DNA of 64,000 nt from Siderastrea siderea (lineage: Eukaryota; Cnidaria; Anthozoa; Scleractinia; Rhizangiidae), in the NCBI GenBank assembly GCA_964030785.1, contig OZ034971.1, positions 47,654,078-47,718,077 of the forward strand, read 5' to 3'. The notes beneath the pieces were generated by a model. The model ran no database searches. It was not told the DNA's origin and worked only from the letters and a program-made list of their open reading frames with translations. This document shows positions 10,282-23,233 of this stretch, one piece after another. Position 1 is the first letter of the stretch. The number at the start of each line of letters is the position of its first letter. Both the position numbers and the translations under genes were made by a program.

Positions 10282-11592
10282 TATAAAATAACTTTGTTCA
10301 CATTTGTAAAGAAATTGGGTTTAATTTGTAAGAAAACAAATTTTATTCATAGCTTGCAAGCGCGCGGAAGAAAGGTTTTCAGCAGGTTTTCAGCTTGCCA
10401 GCGCGCGCAGTATGGCGTCAAGGGTTACTCCGTGCATCTGTGCTCTGATAAAGCACGCTGATTCAACCAATCAGAGCGGGCGTTATATCGAAACTTTATT
10501 ATAAATATTCATGAATAGGCTGTTCAGTAAAACTTTCAGTTTCTGAATCAATAATTGCACGTGCGTTAAATCGTGTGCTACGGAGTTGTGACTTTTAAGC
10601 ATTCTTGAATAAAAAACTGTCGAAGTCCGGCTTTTTTTTTAATGTTCCAACCGTAATAGAAACTTTTTAGAAGAATCCAACAAAACACAACAAAAACTAC
10701 AATAATACTCCTTATAGCTAACATAGAGCTTGGCAAACGCTCATAATCTTCAATCCAAAAATTTGCGATCTCTAAATTGCAACGTATTGTTCTTTTCTGG
10801 ACAGTGAACAATAGCTGCTTGAATTTAATTTCCATAATTAGCATAATCTTACTTTAAACATTCGTGTTTGTTCGGTAAGCCTTCGGAAGCCCTAAAACCA
10901 CCAATTTTGTGTCCAAGCATACAGCGCAGATATGGAGTTTCCTGAACAGACACAACAGGCAGACAAACTAGGTGTATTGTAGATTGTCACAACAGAAGCC
11001 TTTTTTTTCAGTCTTTTTAACAAAATATCGAAGGCTTTAAATTTAAACAAGGACAATTTTACTCATTTAAAAGCTTACAACTTTCAATGGAACTCGAAAT
11101 CCTATAATCGGCTTCTGTTGTAACACAACAGAGGTTTAACTGATCAATGAGTGGTAAAATCAAGAAGTGTTGTCTTCTCCACGAGAATAAAACTTGGACA
11201 TGGAGTCGCGTTTTACAAAATCTTTACTTTGGGAGCTCATAACATCGCAGGGAAGCGCAATCTCTCAACCAAAAACAACCTTGTTACACTTCCACCATTG
11301 CCCAAGCTCTCTGTTAAGTTTCAACGGAATTGACTCTCAAACGTTCAAGATATAACGTTTTTTAGCGTAAGACCTCCACCAAAATTTTGCCTTATAAATT
11401 TATTCATGAGCAGCTTGTCACCCGCAGCCTTAAACTTTGGGCTATGACGTAGCCTGTTCCACTGAGGTTTCAAGATATCAAGGCCGGCAGCCGGGGTAAG
11501 AGAGTGTGTGTTTTACCTTTCAATTTTTCGCATTTGCTTTAGGAGTGACTATTTTACACTCAGTTGATGTAGCGAGTCTTTTTTCGTATATC
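10282..11592. other. Intergenic, nothing recognised except a small inverted repeat
   Basis: No coding segment is supported. GTCACAACAGAAGCC at about 10987 and its inverted partner at about 11113 bound a possible small degraded element. Confidence 0.35.
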
Positions 11593-11920
11593 AAGGTTTT
11601 TTTCTTTGTGCCATGCTTGCGACAAGTTGAATATTCCACCTTTTCTTATTTCTTCTCCGAGCTTAAAATTCATCATCTTTCTTTACTTATCACCTATAGG
11701 GCACTTGGACATTGCTGATCCTAGCAGTATGGAGGACGCGTGTCACCACGAACTCAGTAAATATGACCTATGCTCACCACGAGCCTCCCAGTAGCTCGGT
11801 TAGAGCGTCCGACCGGTGTACGGAAAGTCATGGGTTCGATTCCCGTCGGGGACTTAGAATTTTTCTTTGTCCCACGCTCGCGACATGTTGAATATCCCAT
11901 CTTTTCTTAATTTTCTTTCA
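11593..11920 (+). repeat. Pair of ~55-bp direct repeats around the tRNA-like sequence
   Basis: The two copies share the frame TTTCTTTGTsCCAyGCTyGC and then GACAwGTTGAATATyCCAyC, with TTTTCTTA at the end. They differ at several positions, so the duplication is old. No function is suggested by the sequence. Confidence 0.65.
11785..11854 (+). tRNA. tRNA-like sequence, probable tRNA-derived SINE head or pseudogene
   Basis: It folds as a tRNA: an A-box region TAGCTCGGTTAGAGC with a D stem, an anticodon stem TCCGA/ACGGA with one mismatch, and a T arm ATGGG-TTCGATT-CCCGT. The acceptor stem pairs only 5 of 7 positions, the residue before the anticodon is C instead of T, and the anticodon would read GGT (Thr). 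These faults favour a pseudo-tRNA or SINE over a working gene. It lies between two copies of a 55-bp direct repeat (about 11593-11650 and 11862-11920). Confidence 0.5.
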
Positions 11921-12312
11921 TTTTTTAAGTTGAGGGGAAAAGACAACGAAACCATAAGAGTCGAACCCGGGTCAACGGTTTGCTGAGCTACCGCAATGCA
12001 CCAATGTCAGCTGGCGGAATCCTTAACCTTTTTGGGGATAATAGTACAAATTATCTCCCTCGCACAACCAAGAGGTAATTTTTCTTTTCTCACTATTGTG
12101 TCACTACATTAGCTGAGTGCCGAATGGTTTCCTTTCCCTCTACCTGGGCCTATCTGAGAGCTTGGAACAGCCTAGCGATGACGACGCTAACAAGCAAGGA
12201 TTTGATTTATTTATCCCTTTTTTTTAAATGTTTGAATTGCCTATGTTTGTAAACTTTTTTAATGTTTGTAGATGTAGGCGCGTTGAGAATTTTAAACCCG
12301 CACATAAGAACC

Positions 12313-12313
<1 letters not shown>

Positions 12314-12364
<51 letters not shown>
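12314..12364. repeat. (TTA)n microsatellite
   Basis: About 17 uninterrupted trinucleotide units. The open frame running through it encodes poly-isoleucine and is not a gene. Confidence 0.95.
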
Positions 12365-12366
<2 letters not shown>

Positions 12367-12839
12367 ATTAAGGAACGAATAGCTTGTCACCCACCTCACC
12401 CCGACAACCAACCCTTCTTTCCTCTCCCATTAAATTACGCCTTCTCTCAGCCTTACAAAATGTGTTTACAATGCCCTCACTTCTCCACTTTTAACATTAT
12501 TTGCGTCAAATGCTATTCAAGATTAGTAAGATTAGCAAATGAAATGATGTCGGACAAAATGTGCTGCTTTATATGTATATGTAATGATGGTATTTTTATC
12601 TTTAAATTGATCCATGACTGTTACATTATAGCCCGAAATATATTATTTTTTCTTTCTCGTCAAAGCTTGCAAATAAAAACATAAATAAAGAGCTATACAC
12701 TAAAAAAAAATTTTGCGGTAGTGGTATTTGGAGTTCGCGTATTGCGAGTTAAGCAGCATTTGAAATTGGCCATTCCGACTGTTTCAATAATTACTGTTCA
12801 ATTACAATTCAATTATAATTTAACTGCAATGTGAACGTG

Positions 12840-13060
12840 GCTTGGGAGTATTACTACTCCACCGTGGATGGCATGCTAGTCTATCGCAGGGTTACCCCCT
12901 GCAATTTTGTTAGGTTTCCGTAATGCTTCACTGTTACCCATTTATACACCTGGGCAACGTTTCTCAAACGTCCTGAAGGTAGCAATAGTTTCTGAGGCCA
13001 GAAACGTCCCCGGGAGGTTTGAGAAACGTACACCGAGGAAGCGTGGAGGCGCGGTAGTAT
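12840..13060. repeat. Dispersed retroelement-tail-like repeat fragment
   Basis: The stretch GGATGGCATGCTAGTCTATC, then GCAGGGTTACCCCC and CCATTTATACACCTGGG, resembles a widely dispersed invertebrate repeat I recall from other genomes. It is followed by an inverted pair, GTTTCTCAAACGTCC and GGAGGTTTGAGAAACG. The family is not assigned. Confidence 0.4.
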
Positions 13061-13462
13061 AGCTGTCATCGCGTAGGACTTTCAGTCTGACAATAAATTT
13101 GAAATCTTATCCTATTTCCTAAAATTTTACCTAGACTGCCCCTTTAAGTTTGAGATAGCCAATAGTAAATAAGTAACCATGGGGAATGAGCTTTAGTTTG
13201 AGATAACAGGGTATTTCAGATATCTGGAATTCGAATTAGCGGGGCAAACTGTACGTATTGTTGGAAAACAAAAGAATAACTTAAGAACCAATAATTCGGA
13301 TCTGTCTAAACTACCACATTCCCAGGGTCTCTCCCCTTCTTGTCTCCTGGAGTGAGAGAGGGACAGGAAGAGCTGAGAACAAGGCTGCCATCCAAACTTC
13401 TCAAACTCATTAATAATTCATAGTGAGAAAACAGAGGAAATCACTACCGTGTATCAAAAACT

Positions 13463-13571
13463 CGAGTGTTTTATCAGGTATTTAAACACCTCGAAGTTGG
13501 TTAAAAAAAATCGGCTGCACCTCGTTTTTTCAACCCACTTCTCGGTGTTTGGATATCCTAATGAAACACTC
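13463..13571. mobile_element. Small foldback element
   Basis: The outer arms are GAGTGTTTTATCAGG and CCTAATGAAACACTC. The inner arms are AAACACCTCGAAGTTGGTT and AACCCACTTCTCGGTGTTT. They form a nested hairpin of about 109 bp. Confidence 0.65.
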
Positions 13572-15575
13572 TTTCTTGTGCTTGATATATTATTGAAAGT
13601 TCGAATTTAGGAGAGCTTTGTGAATTGGGACCCAGGACACAGACTTCTTATTGAACGTCCCACGCACCAACAATAGAAAGTCAGAATCTTAAGCAGAGAA
13701 GTTTAAAATTTCTTCATTTATTTACACTCAAAATTGAAAAGACAACTAAAATTGTAATTTCAAAATTCTCCTATTTTTCTTTGTGCAACATTCAAATCTA
13801 TCGGAACCCACATCTAAAAATAAAATCCTCCTTTCATTCCTAGAAAGCACTTTAAAGTCTGTCCAAGGAAATGTGCAACTAGCAGGTTTTATTGTTCACC
13901 AGGGAAGTGACTGCATAAGGAAATAATGCAGACTTCACATAGGCTATTAACAAAACCTGGAATCAATAGTCTTCTTTCAATGTTAAAAATTAAACTTAGC
14001 ATCAAGGCCTGAAGGACATAAAGAATATTGAATAACCTTGTTCCATATGTTTTGTTGTATACTCTTGGGCTTGTTATCAAACTGAAATTTAACACATTGA
14101 AAGAAGCGTCTTGACTAATGCAGTTTCAAACAACCATTTCAACCCTCATCTGGTAAAACCAGCCCCAATGTTTTCAGCTCATAACACAGTACAGACTACA
14201 TGAAAAACATCACATAATAATCCTGGACATTAGACCTTGGGACACTTAGATGAGAAGTAAGCAAATGTAACCTCCACTGTAATTAGAAGTCTTTCACAAG
14301 TTTTATGACTATCTGTGCCCCCCTCCCCACCTCCCCAAACAATGCTGAAGATCGTTCATCAGTTTCAAAACCTGACTTCAACGTTGTACAGGGGGGAGGG
14401 GACCGAGGCAAGAGTATTTTTTAAATGGCGCTAACAGGACGTGGTTTGAGCAAAGTCTCCCAAGACTAATTCCAAGTAAATTTGACATGGAAGAAGAAGT
14501 GTCAGTAGCTTGTCTGATTTGATCACCTGACTATTTCACTGACTTATTCACCTCTTCACAAGATCATTACAGCGGTTTTCGACTAAGTGTTATAAAACCA
14601 AAACCAAGTAATTTTTAGGGCCCATCACGGCAGACACAAACAACAAATGAATCAATCAGAACTGAAAGAAGATACAGTCATGTAACTAGCTTGGGAAAAT
14701 GGGTGCGACAAAATTATACAATTGGTTTTGGGTTTAATTCTGGTTGCCTGAAAAAGTGGTGTGTAGAAATATCTGGAATATGGCCTAATAAAACACACCC
14801 TTGTTTTCAGTAATAATGAAATAATCTGCAGTGCAAGTAAAAGTAAAAGAATTTTAAGTTTAAATATGAAGTTTGAATTTTACCTGTCATTCATTGCAAA
14901 ATTAAAACCAGAAAGGATGGAGAGCAAAAAACCAAACAGAAAATTTGAACCAAAAAGTAAACTTGCATAATGATGCTTGAAGTGGAAGTGTCTTCATCAG
15001 CAGGCCAAGTGTCAAAGTGAAGTATGGATGGCACTTTGTTTGTTTAACTTTGTTTTGAGAAACCTCAATCAAGAACTAGTGTTCAGAGAGGAAGATGTTA
15101 AAATTGTTTTCCCTACCAATGCCTCCACAATAGGAACAGATTCACTGCTTTGGAAAGAGTGAGAGAGCAGTGTAGGAGGGGGCAGAGGAATAAACACTTG
15201 CACACCACAAGACACTTAGACACTCCTACTTTCAGCACCTTTGTACTAGCAAGATTTGATAAATAAAAAGACCACATGAACACTGCAAGACTTTGTAAAG
15301 AGTAAATACAATCCCCATGATCCCTGATGGCAAATCCAATGACATGGAAGACCTGAGAATCAGTGAATTATAGGGATTCAAATGGGCTTGGAAATGTAGG
15401 ACTTCCAACTCTGCTTTCCCCCAAGTACTCCTGTGGGTACGTCACTAGGGAGATCACCAGTCCAGTCCCGCCAGAGGTGACATGTTACTGGGACGGCACC
15501 TGATGGAGACAAATCTCCATCCCTCCATCTCTTTTTCAAACATTTTAATTTTCACCAGGATGTGTAGTTTTGGTA
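13572..15575. other. LSM12 3' flank, no gene seen
   Basis: AT-rich, with no exon on either strand that I can support. It may contain the LSM12 3' untranslated region; TTTATT (AATAAA on the minus strand) occurs at about 13717, far from the stop. Transcript end unresolved. Confidence 0.35.
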
Positions 15576-18500
15576 TTATCCAGGTCCATTTCTCTCTTCC
15601 TCATTGTGTTTCTTCACCTAAGAAGAAGACAAAGCAATTAGCTATTAGATGTCAACGCAAAAGGAGTAACGAGAATTGACTATGTTGCTTTAAATCCAAA
15701 TTTTATCCAGAAGGGCATTGGCACACCTTGTGCATTGCCAATTTTGGTGAATTTATTCATGGAAAATTGTACTTCAGCCATTAAAAATTAAGAAGGGGGT
15801 ACATTCATCCAGAACGATCACAATACAATTTTGGTTTAAAACGGTGTTTACATCTTGAAACCTCAAACTGCTGAAATCAAAATTCTCATCTGTTAGAGAC
15901 AAATTACAGTTGACTCCAGATAACTCGAACCTTCAAGGGAAACTGAAAAGAGCTTGAGTTATGGTGAGTTTGAGTTAACGGGGGGATGGGATTTCTGCTG
16001 ACACCACTTATCACACATTCTCACAGGAAAAACAGGCACATTTTGTGTAACAGAACATCAAGAAACTAAATAAATTGATACGAAGGGCAATTAGACACTT
16101 TAAAAATACATGCTGCTCAATTTTTTTCAAATTTGATTCAAAATGAATTCAATATTACTTAAAATTATGAAGAATATGACTTGAAGGAAAAAAAATCACT
16201 TCGAGTTAGCAGGAGGTTCGAGTTACCAAGGGTTCAAGTTATTGAGGGTAAAATTACAGTGAATTTATGGAGCAAATCCAGGGGAAAAAATTTTGGTTTG
16301 AGTTAATAGCGTGAGCTTCGAGTTACCGAAGGTTTGAGATACTGGGAGTCAACCGTATTTCAAAATCATTTGCTGATCATGGTCAGACTGATGAAAAGCA
16401 AGCACCGCCACAGAAAAGGTGCTATTGAATTATAAGTGGCCAGTTCAATTGCTAAATTTTAGCACGATGCTAAAACTTAGCTAAAAAAAGTCTTTGCCAA
16501 TATATAAAGTTCAAGGAGCTTTTCAACATTGAATAAACCTTAAAAACCCACAGAGGCTGACAAGGTACTGATAAAAATGGCAATTCAGAAGACCCCCTCA
16601 GAAGGAATTAGACAATGTGTTTGCTATCCTTCGGGTTACCATAAATACTCACAATCTTGATGATGTGTTCTCGCGACTTCTCACTGCCACGGCAAGAGTG
16701 CTCTTGGTAAGGGGGCTCGATGGTTACATCGTCCATGACAACAATGGTTTTTCCATTCCACTTGACATCGTTAAATCTGTTAGTGAACAAATATTTAACA
16801 CATATCATGTTACACACATCTCATGTTAACACATATCATGTTACACATTTTTTGCACTGTTAATTTTCCTTTTTCCGTTATATGTTACTTGTAGTTTTAC
16901 GTAAATGTCTACGCTTGTTAGTTGTACGTGGCAGTGACCAACTCGAAAGCCTAAGCTCCTTTGGTCACTGCGCGCATTTCACCTTTCATGAATTATGTAC
17001 TTTGTTGTTTTCATTGTTTTCTTACTTTTGTAATGTATTGTAATTTCTGCAGCAACCTTTTGGAATAGTGTAAAAAAATAAAAATCTGAAATCTAGGGAA
17101 GGACAAGGTAAGGAAGCAGATTGCAGTCATGCCACTGAAGGCCAGTGACTAGGGATTTTCCCCGGCTATAGCAACATGGAGCCTGGCTGCTTGGGTAGAC
17201 GGACAAGACATTGCTACTATTACAAAATTCACTGTTTTTCCTGCAGGCTTCTTTCTTCCACTTCCCTAGCCACTTCAAAAGTAAGTGACAGCTCCGAGTA
17301 TGAGTATAATCTCCTCAACTTACGTTTTGTTGATAGTGTCAAACAACTTCTGTGCCCCTGGTGTTACATTAATGCCTATTTTCTCCACTGCCCGTCGCTT
17401 CTGCTCCAGAGCAGTGTTGATTTTTTTATCAATTTTGTCCACGTCCAGGCTGGGTAGAGATGGTGCTGGTTTTGTGGAGAGCTCAGTGACTTCAACATTC
17501 TTCATGTGAGCCATGTTCAGCATCTTGAGGTCTGAAGTGTTTTTCTTGGTATTTTTTGAAGATTCTAAATCATGTTAAGGATTCTTCAGACTAAAGAACA
17601 GGTTTCTCTGTGTAAAATTATAAGTCTTACTAAAATAGACTCTTTCAGTTTTTATGCCACATGGCCACTTTAGGTCATGTAATGTTCTCTAAAGAATTAA
17701 GACGATTTCCGCTCAACGTCCAAGCAGTAAGTGCAAAAATTAAGTTACCAAAAAATACTTGCAGCACAGTCACATGTTGAGAACAGATAAGAAGAACTTA
17801 TTGATACTTTTGCTCCCAGGCTGATCCTGCGAGAGAAAATTGGATTGGAAATTACCCATATTTCAATGAAAAAGATGCTTCATGTCAGTTCAAAACAAAA
17901 TGGCGCCTGTTTTTAGCATATTGTTTACCAGATTTGACATTAATTTTCTCGAGAATGCTTGAGAATTTCAACGCGGGGTCACTTGGAGAAGAAAATTAAA
18001 GTGAGATGTTTCAAATAGCATTGAAAATGTTACCGTGCTATGAGTAGTTTTTTAGTAAATATTTTTTGCTCTTATTGATCTAAATTTGGAAGAAAAAAGT
18101 ATCCAGACAAACACCAGCTTGGTTTGAAGTGAGACAAAAAAATGGGTGTATTGTCCAGTAAGCTTATTATTTTAATTTTAAAGTAATTTTTTTTCAGAGA
18201 CTATCAAGATTTTTTTTAAGTGATCAAATAAATAGCACACCTTAGGCAAAAGTGTTTTAAGCTTTCAGTTACCGATTCAAAATACAAAATTATGTAGGAG
18301 CAAGTCTAGAGTACACTTTTGAAAGCTTCTCGAGCTAGTGGAAAACTGTCGTGAATTAATCAAGGTAACGAAATAATATGTACGCTAACTGATTTTTACG
18401 TTGAGGTCCTCTCCAGTTATCCAGACCAAAAATGAAAACAAGGCTTGATAGAATAGCCACTTCCCTTCTTTCGCCTGCCTTTAATAATTCCTCAAAAAGT

Positions 18501-18921
18501 CGTCGAGTCTTAACAGATTACAGAAAATCGAAACAAAAAGTACTTCGTACAAACAAATTAGGGAAGTTTACCTAACATATTGAACATGTCCGGAAACAAA
18601 CGATCCTTAAAGCGCAACACCTTCAATTTCAGGACAACTTTCATTGATCAACATAAAATTTTAAATGGGCTTCATGCTTAACTATCGACAAGAAACGACG
18701 TTCTTGGGCGAAATCGACTCGCCACGAGACAAAACTACCTGCGACATTTTCCCCACCAAAAACAACTCATCGAAACGAACAAGGATACTTATGATTACGA
18801 TTTTGGTTCCGTAGTCAAATGCCACGACTTCTCCTTCAATCTTTTCATCGAAGCAAGTCGTACAAACCACTTTCGTCCCTGGTGGAATCTCTTTGCTTTC
18901 TTTCGCATCTCCAGTCGCCAT
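15576..18921 (-). CDS. LSM12: LSM12 homolog, 179 aa, four exons
   Basis: Minus-strand exons are 18789-18921, 17324-17564, 16653-16776 and 15576-15617 (540 nt with stop). All have GT-AG introns and matching phases (1, 2, 0). The start MATGDAKES is chosen because the human protein begins at the same point of the LSM fold. Family landmarks from memory of human LSM12 (195 aa): an N-terminal LSM-like domain with CTTCFDEKIEGEVVAFDY and a continuation SSKNTKKNTSDLKMLNMAHM; then an anticodon-binding-like AD domain with KIGINVTPGAQKLFDTINKT and KWNGKTIVVMDDVTIEPPYQ. The last exon codes only 13 residues (VKKHNEEERNGPG). Human LSM12 associates with ataxin-2 and RNA and has been linked to translation control and NAADP-dependent calcium release. 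The Tigger-like element 15907-16355 lies in the last intron. The C-terminus is shorter than in human. Confidence 0.93.
15907..16355. mobile_element. 449-bp Tigger/pogo-like MITE in LSM12 intron 3
   Basis: The ends are inverted, CAGTTGACTCCAGATAACTC and GAGATACTGGGAGTCAACCG, flanked by TA on both sides (15905-15906, 16356-16357). Short GAGTT(A/T)-rich repeats fill the interior. The CAGTTGACTCC end resembles ends of Tigger-type elements, which also duplicate TA. No transposase remains. A fragment with similar wording (CAGTTGAACCTCAATATAAC) is at about 31614. Confidence 0.75.
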
Positions 18922-19224
18922 GTTCCACCGGCACTTCACTCATGCGTAGCACGAGTTTTCACATCGCTCGCGCAATGGCTTGGAGAGAGTTTCTAGGATG
19001 ATCAACACACTAAACAGCATTTCCATTGCAAGTATGCGGTTTTCACTTCAAATTTAAACCGTTAAATCCACCAAAATAACTTTTAAAAATACGTATTGAT
19101 AACATGTAATTGATTGTATAATTTTACTATCGAATTGTCAAAAAATAAGCCTTCTTCCTTTCGAAATTTCTCCTTTAGAGTAAACCCGCTGACAGACCAT
19201 GGTCTCATTAGGACGAAAATAAAG
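18922..19224. promoter_or_regulatory. Head-to-head promoter region of LSM12 and the UBX-LRR gene
   Basis: The start codons of the two genes face away from each other with 303 bp between them (18921 on minus, 19225 on plus). No TATA box is obvious on either side, as is usual for housekeeping bidirectional promoters. The transcription starts and untranslated leaders must lie inside this interval or, for either gene, in an undetected 5' exon. Confidence 0.6.
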
Positions 19225-22200
19225 ATGGCGGACGGAATGGTAAGTTTTGATGACTTTCGATTTGGGCACACAAATTTGAGGTCCTGATTCAAAAAACAAT
19301 TTTGCTTTATGTCTGGTTTCATACTAAGTTATTTCAAATTTTTAAGGGAAAAGCAGAAGCTTATTTTATGTCCGTTTGTCTGCTTGTTATGCCTCAGAAA
19401 ACAAGCGTTTTATAGCCATCAAGGCCCATAAAAGACGTTTGTAATAAGCGTAAAGCTAGATCGCTTTGTAAGCGATGGACTCACATATCTTATAATGTAG
19501 AGGTTGGTTTGGTATCTTTTCCATGGATGCCATGGATAACAACAGACTTGAAGTTTTTGAGGAATTTTGGTAAAATCTCAGAAGTCTACACAGTATTATA
19601 AAGTTGGGAGCTGTTGTTCCCTCTTTCCCTTTCACCCTTGCAAGTGTGGTTAGCTTATTACAGGGAATTTTAAGGGCATCAAATTCTCGCGTTTTTTTTG
19701 GAAATCGGTAAAATTTGTTGCAAAAAAAAAAAGAAAGTGGCTGTATAAATTTGGTGAATAAATGAAACGTATGCTCCTCAAGTCGAAATAAATTTGGAAG
19801 TTATTATATTTACAGATTCTCTAAATTCGTGAAACTCCAGCATCACAGAAATGTTACCCTTCCATAGTTGTAAAATAAAGACAACATGAAAATTTCCTGT
19901 AATGAGAAAACTCTTAATATCTTGACCGTTGAAATAAAGGTGTCTTCATTTTACACTCAGTGTTTTTTTGCTCGGGTGATGCTGTTATTTCAAAGATATT
20001 TAACCTTGGTACAAACCAATTTCAATAGCCTGGCTGGGAAGTATGACACAGAAGCAAACACCTTTTAAGTTAAAAATGAGGAAACACTTAAATGTGATCG
20101 CAGCCATACTCATTGATGAACCCTGGCACCTCCTTGATTTTGCCTCATCATCTGAGTAACAAAAACTGAATGTAAAATGTAAAAAAAAAAATGTGGTGTG
20201 CATACAATTATCATGTTTCCTTTCTTATTTAAGTTTTTTGATGATGTTAAATTCCAGTGGGGATTGAATTACAATAGAACACTGAACTATCACTGAGGCT
20301 CCAAACTCCAAATCCCGGTGGGGGGGGGGGGCTCCCATATGAAACAGACGGGGATGCTCGTTGGAAAATTAAAATTAAACTCCTAATGGAGACCAATCTG
20401 GGAGTGGCTCAGGCTTTATTTGACCCCTTAAAGAGACCATGCCAAAACAGACAACCAAATAAGAGCTACCACATAGTGTTTTTATTGAGCTAAAAACGTT
20501 GACATCAAATGCTGTCTTCTATAATAATTAGATAATTATTAGATTTTAAAAGCACTGTCATAAATCTTTAGGCTTTCGTTTGTATTCTACCCTAAGCGAT
20601 ACCTTTGTGGGTAAAAATATTGGCTTTCAGTCCTGAAGACCCTAAGTGAGACCACCATCTGCAATTTGCACCCCTAAGCGAGACGACGAGCATCCCTGTC
20701 ACTTTCATATGGGAGTCCCCCACCCCCAGGATCAAAATCCTATGTGACTACTGTATTTACTCGCGTATAGGCCACACTTTTTTCAAGGAAAAAAACGTTC
20801 GAAATATGGTGTGCGGCCCATAAGCGGGTACAAGAGTTTTGAGCTCATTAATATGCCAAATTTCCCGACACACACAGAGTCAACAAAGTTACTGAATGCT
20901 TGACAGTTTGATTGAATGTATCGTATGAGGTCAAGTTAATCCATGTCTTCGAAGAATTTTGCTTCTCTCCGCTGCAATGAGTGTATCTAGTTTCCGAATA
21001 TGTTTGTCATTGGGTGAAGTCCAAAGAAGTTTTCATGTCAAGCCGCAAAGTCCTTTCGATGCCGTTCACGTGAAACCGCGTTTGTTTATTTGCCGAACTA
21101 CACGAAAAATACACAGAACCCGTCATAAAAAGAAAAAGACATAAATGAATCTGATATAAAATATCACAGTTTCGAAGTTTAATACACATTATCAGGTCTT
21201 AAACGATAAATAAGAGGTGATTTATTTTTACCCTACGCACGTTAATTTGCATTCATCAAAGGTAAAATTTGAAACCTTTAAATACACCATGTGTAACGTA
21301 ACGATGCTTTTGATACAACTCTCACTCTTGACAGACGTTTTGCCTTCCTGTTTCACGTGTAAATGTGTAAATTCTTAAACAATCGGAAATTAAGCATCGC
21401 TTATACAAAGATTGTCACTACGCTGAGCCCTTGAAATGCCTGTTTTACGCAACAACAGGGAAAAGCTTGAGTTTTTTTCGAGCGACGTTACGTTAGAGCA
21501 TTTTGTCAAATAGTCGTTTTGAGAATTATCGCAACAATTTCCATAACATTAACCCTTTCACTCCCAGAGTCAGTTATGGAGACATTAAGGTGATTCTAAC
21601 TTCTGCGTCTTTTTTTCGCCAAGATTAGGTCACAAGTTTGGGGTACGGCCTATGCGCGGGTGCGGCCTGTACGCGGGTAAATATGGTATCTAGTTAATGA
21701 AAGCTACTGAAGAGGTGACAAATCTATACTCTGCCATTATTAAGGTATAAAGAAGTAAAAAGTAATTTTCTAGTGAACTATTAAATTTGTTAACTGGTGT
21801 TGTTTTTAGAACATTGACGAATTGCTGCTTGGCCTGGCTTCCATGGGCTTTGAATTTGAAGACTGTCAGTCGGCATTAGCAGCTGGCAATAGTACACTGG
21901 AATCTGCAGTTGAATGGTATGAGTGCTATGAAAATATTCAACCCCATTATCAAATAATTAACGCAGATGGAGGTTGGGTCCCCAGGGGCCTGGGGGCTGG
22001 TACCGCCAACCCAAACCCAGGTAGAACACTCCATAAGCCAGCCCTACCTGCAACCTAGCCATGAGCCCCGCCTGCCAAACCCAGCCCCAGCCCTAGCACC
22101 CATCACACTGAGACGAGAAGTCCAGTGGAAAAACTCCACTGAGTAAAGCTTTTGGGAGAGGAGGGAGGGGGAGAAAAGCACTAAAAAGCGATACAACTGC

Positions 22201-23202
22201 AAATGCCACAAATGCTGAGCAAAAACTACGAGCACGTGCAAAGGTGCACACATAAACCGTGCAAGCATATTGCTGACCACGCAACTGCTGGAGACCCTAA
22301 GACTGGGCCCCAGAAGACAGTAACGCAAAACTGTAAACACCAAATGCTAAAGAGCTGCTAGCGCATCCAAACAGTACACCAAACAAAATGCTAACTCCAC
22401 GCCAACCACAGAGCTAGCTTGCTCTAAGTCGTTAACTTAGTTAAATTGCATTTAACCCAATTTAACTAAAGCTGTAAGGTTAATTTGAGAGTTTTTTGTT
22501 ATTAAAAGAAACACACATCCTCATCCTACTTACACCCATGTGTAAATGATTACTGCCCCATAGAGCAGGGGCGTGGGGCCCATCCGTCACTCTGGATTTT
22601 CTCTAAGACATCTCATTCACACAATTATTGTTTGCCATAATTTAAGTATTCAGTTAAGTTTTTTGTGCTTCATCCAGGTTGATTGCGAAACAATCTCAAC
22701 CAAGCAATGATGTCTCTAAGCCAGAAACCAGCATCGAGCCAGAAATGGAAGATATGGTATGGTGTAGCAAACAGCTTAAAATGTCTGGTGGATGCACATT
22801 TTGTAGCCAAAATTAGCCAGTAACCATTCATCCATTATGTATAATTATATACTGCATCCAACTATTGAGCTTGGAAACAAAACAAGAGGAAAGGCACCAA
22901 TTTTGGGAGTGTGGTGTTAAATTCTGACCTGGAAGTTGATGACTTGAAACCTGGCACATCTACCCTTGAACCTTGTGAAGTGAGGTATGCATATAGAAAT
23001 GCATTCTCAATTTCTTCATTAAACAAATGTTGGTTATGTAACCACCTGCCCCATTTTCTTTTAATCTTGTGCCAAGAGAGCTTAACACCTGAAAAGATTT
23101 TGTTTCAAGTGCATCAAAGTACCAAAACAAAAATTGCTAAGATTCTCAGTTTTCTCTTTTTCTGCTTGATTGATTTGGTCCAAGCTAAATTGCCAACAGT
23201 AG

Positions 23203-23233
<31 letters not shown>

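Noticed and set aside
11785..11854. Functional tRNA-Thr gene
   Set aside because: Acceptor-stem mismatches and C instead of T before the anticodon argue for a pseudo-tRNA or SINE head, so it is listed as tRNA-like only.
12262..12684. 140-codon ORF
   Set aside because: Its length comes from the (TTA)n microsatellite read as poly-Ile. The rest has no domain.
16617..16829. 70-codon plus-strand ORF
   Set aside because: Antisense shadow of LSM12 exon 3, whose minus-strand translation matches the family and splice sites.
22044..22343. 99-codon minus-strand ORF in intron 2 of the UBX-LRR gene
   Set aside because: Lies in a dispersed repeat with no domain; a second copy of the repeat in intron 4 does not keep the frame as far as I can see.
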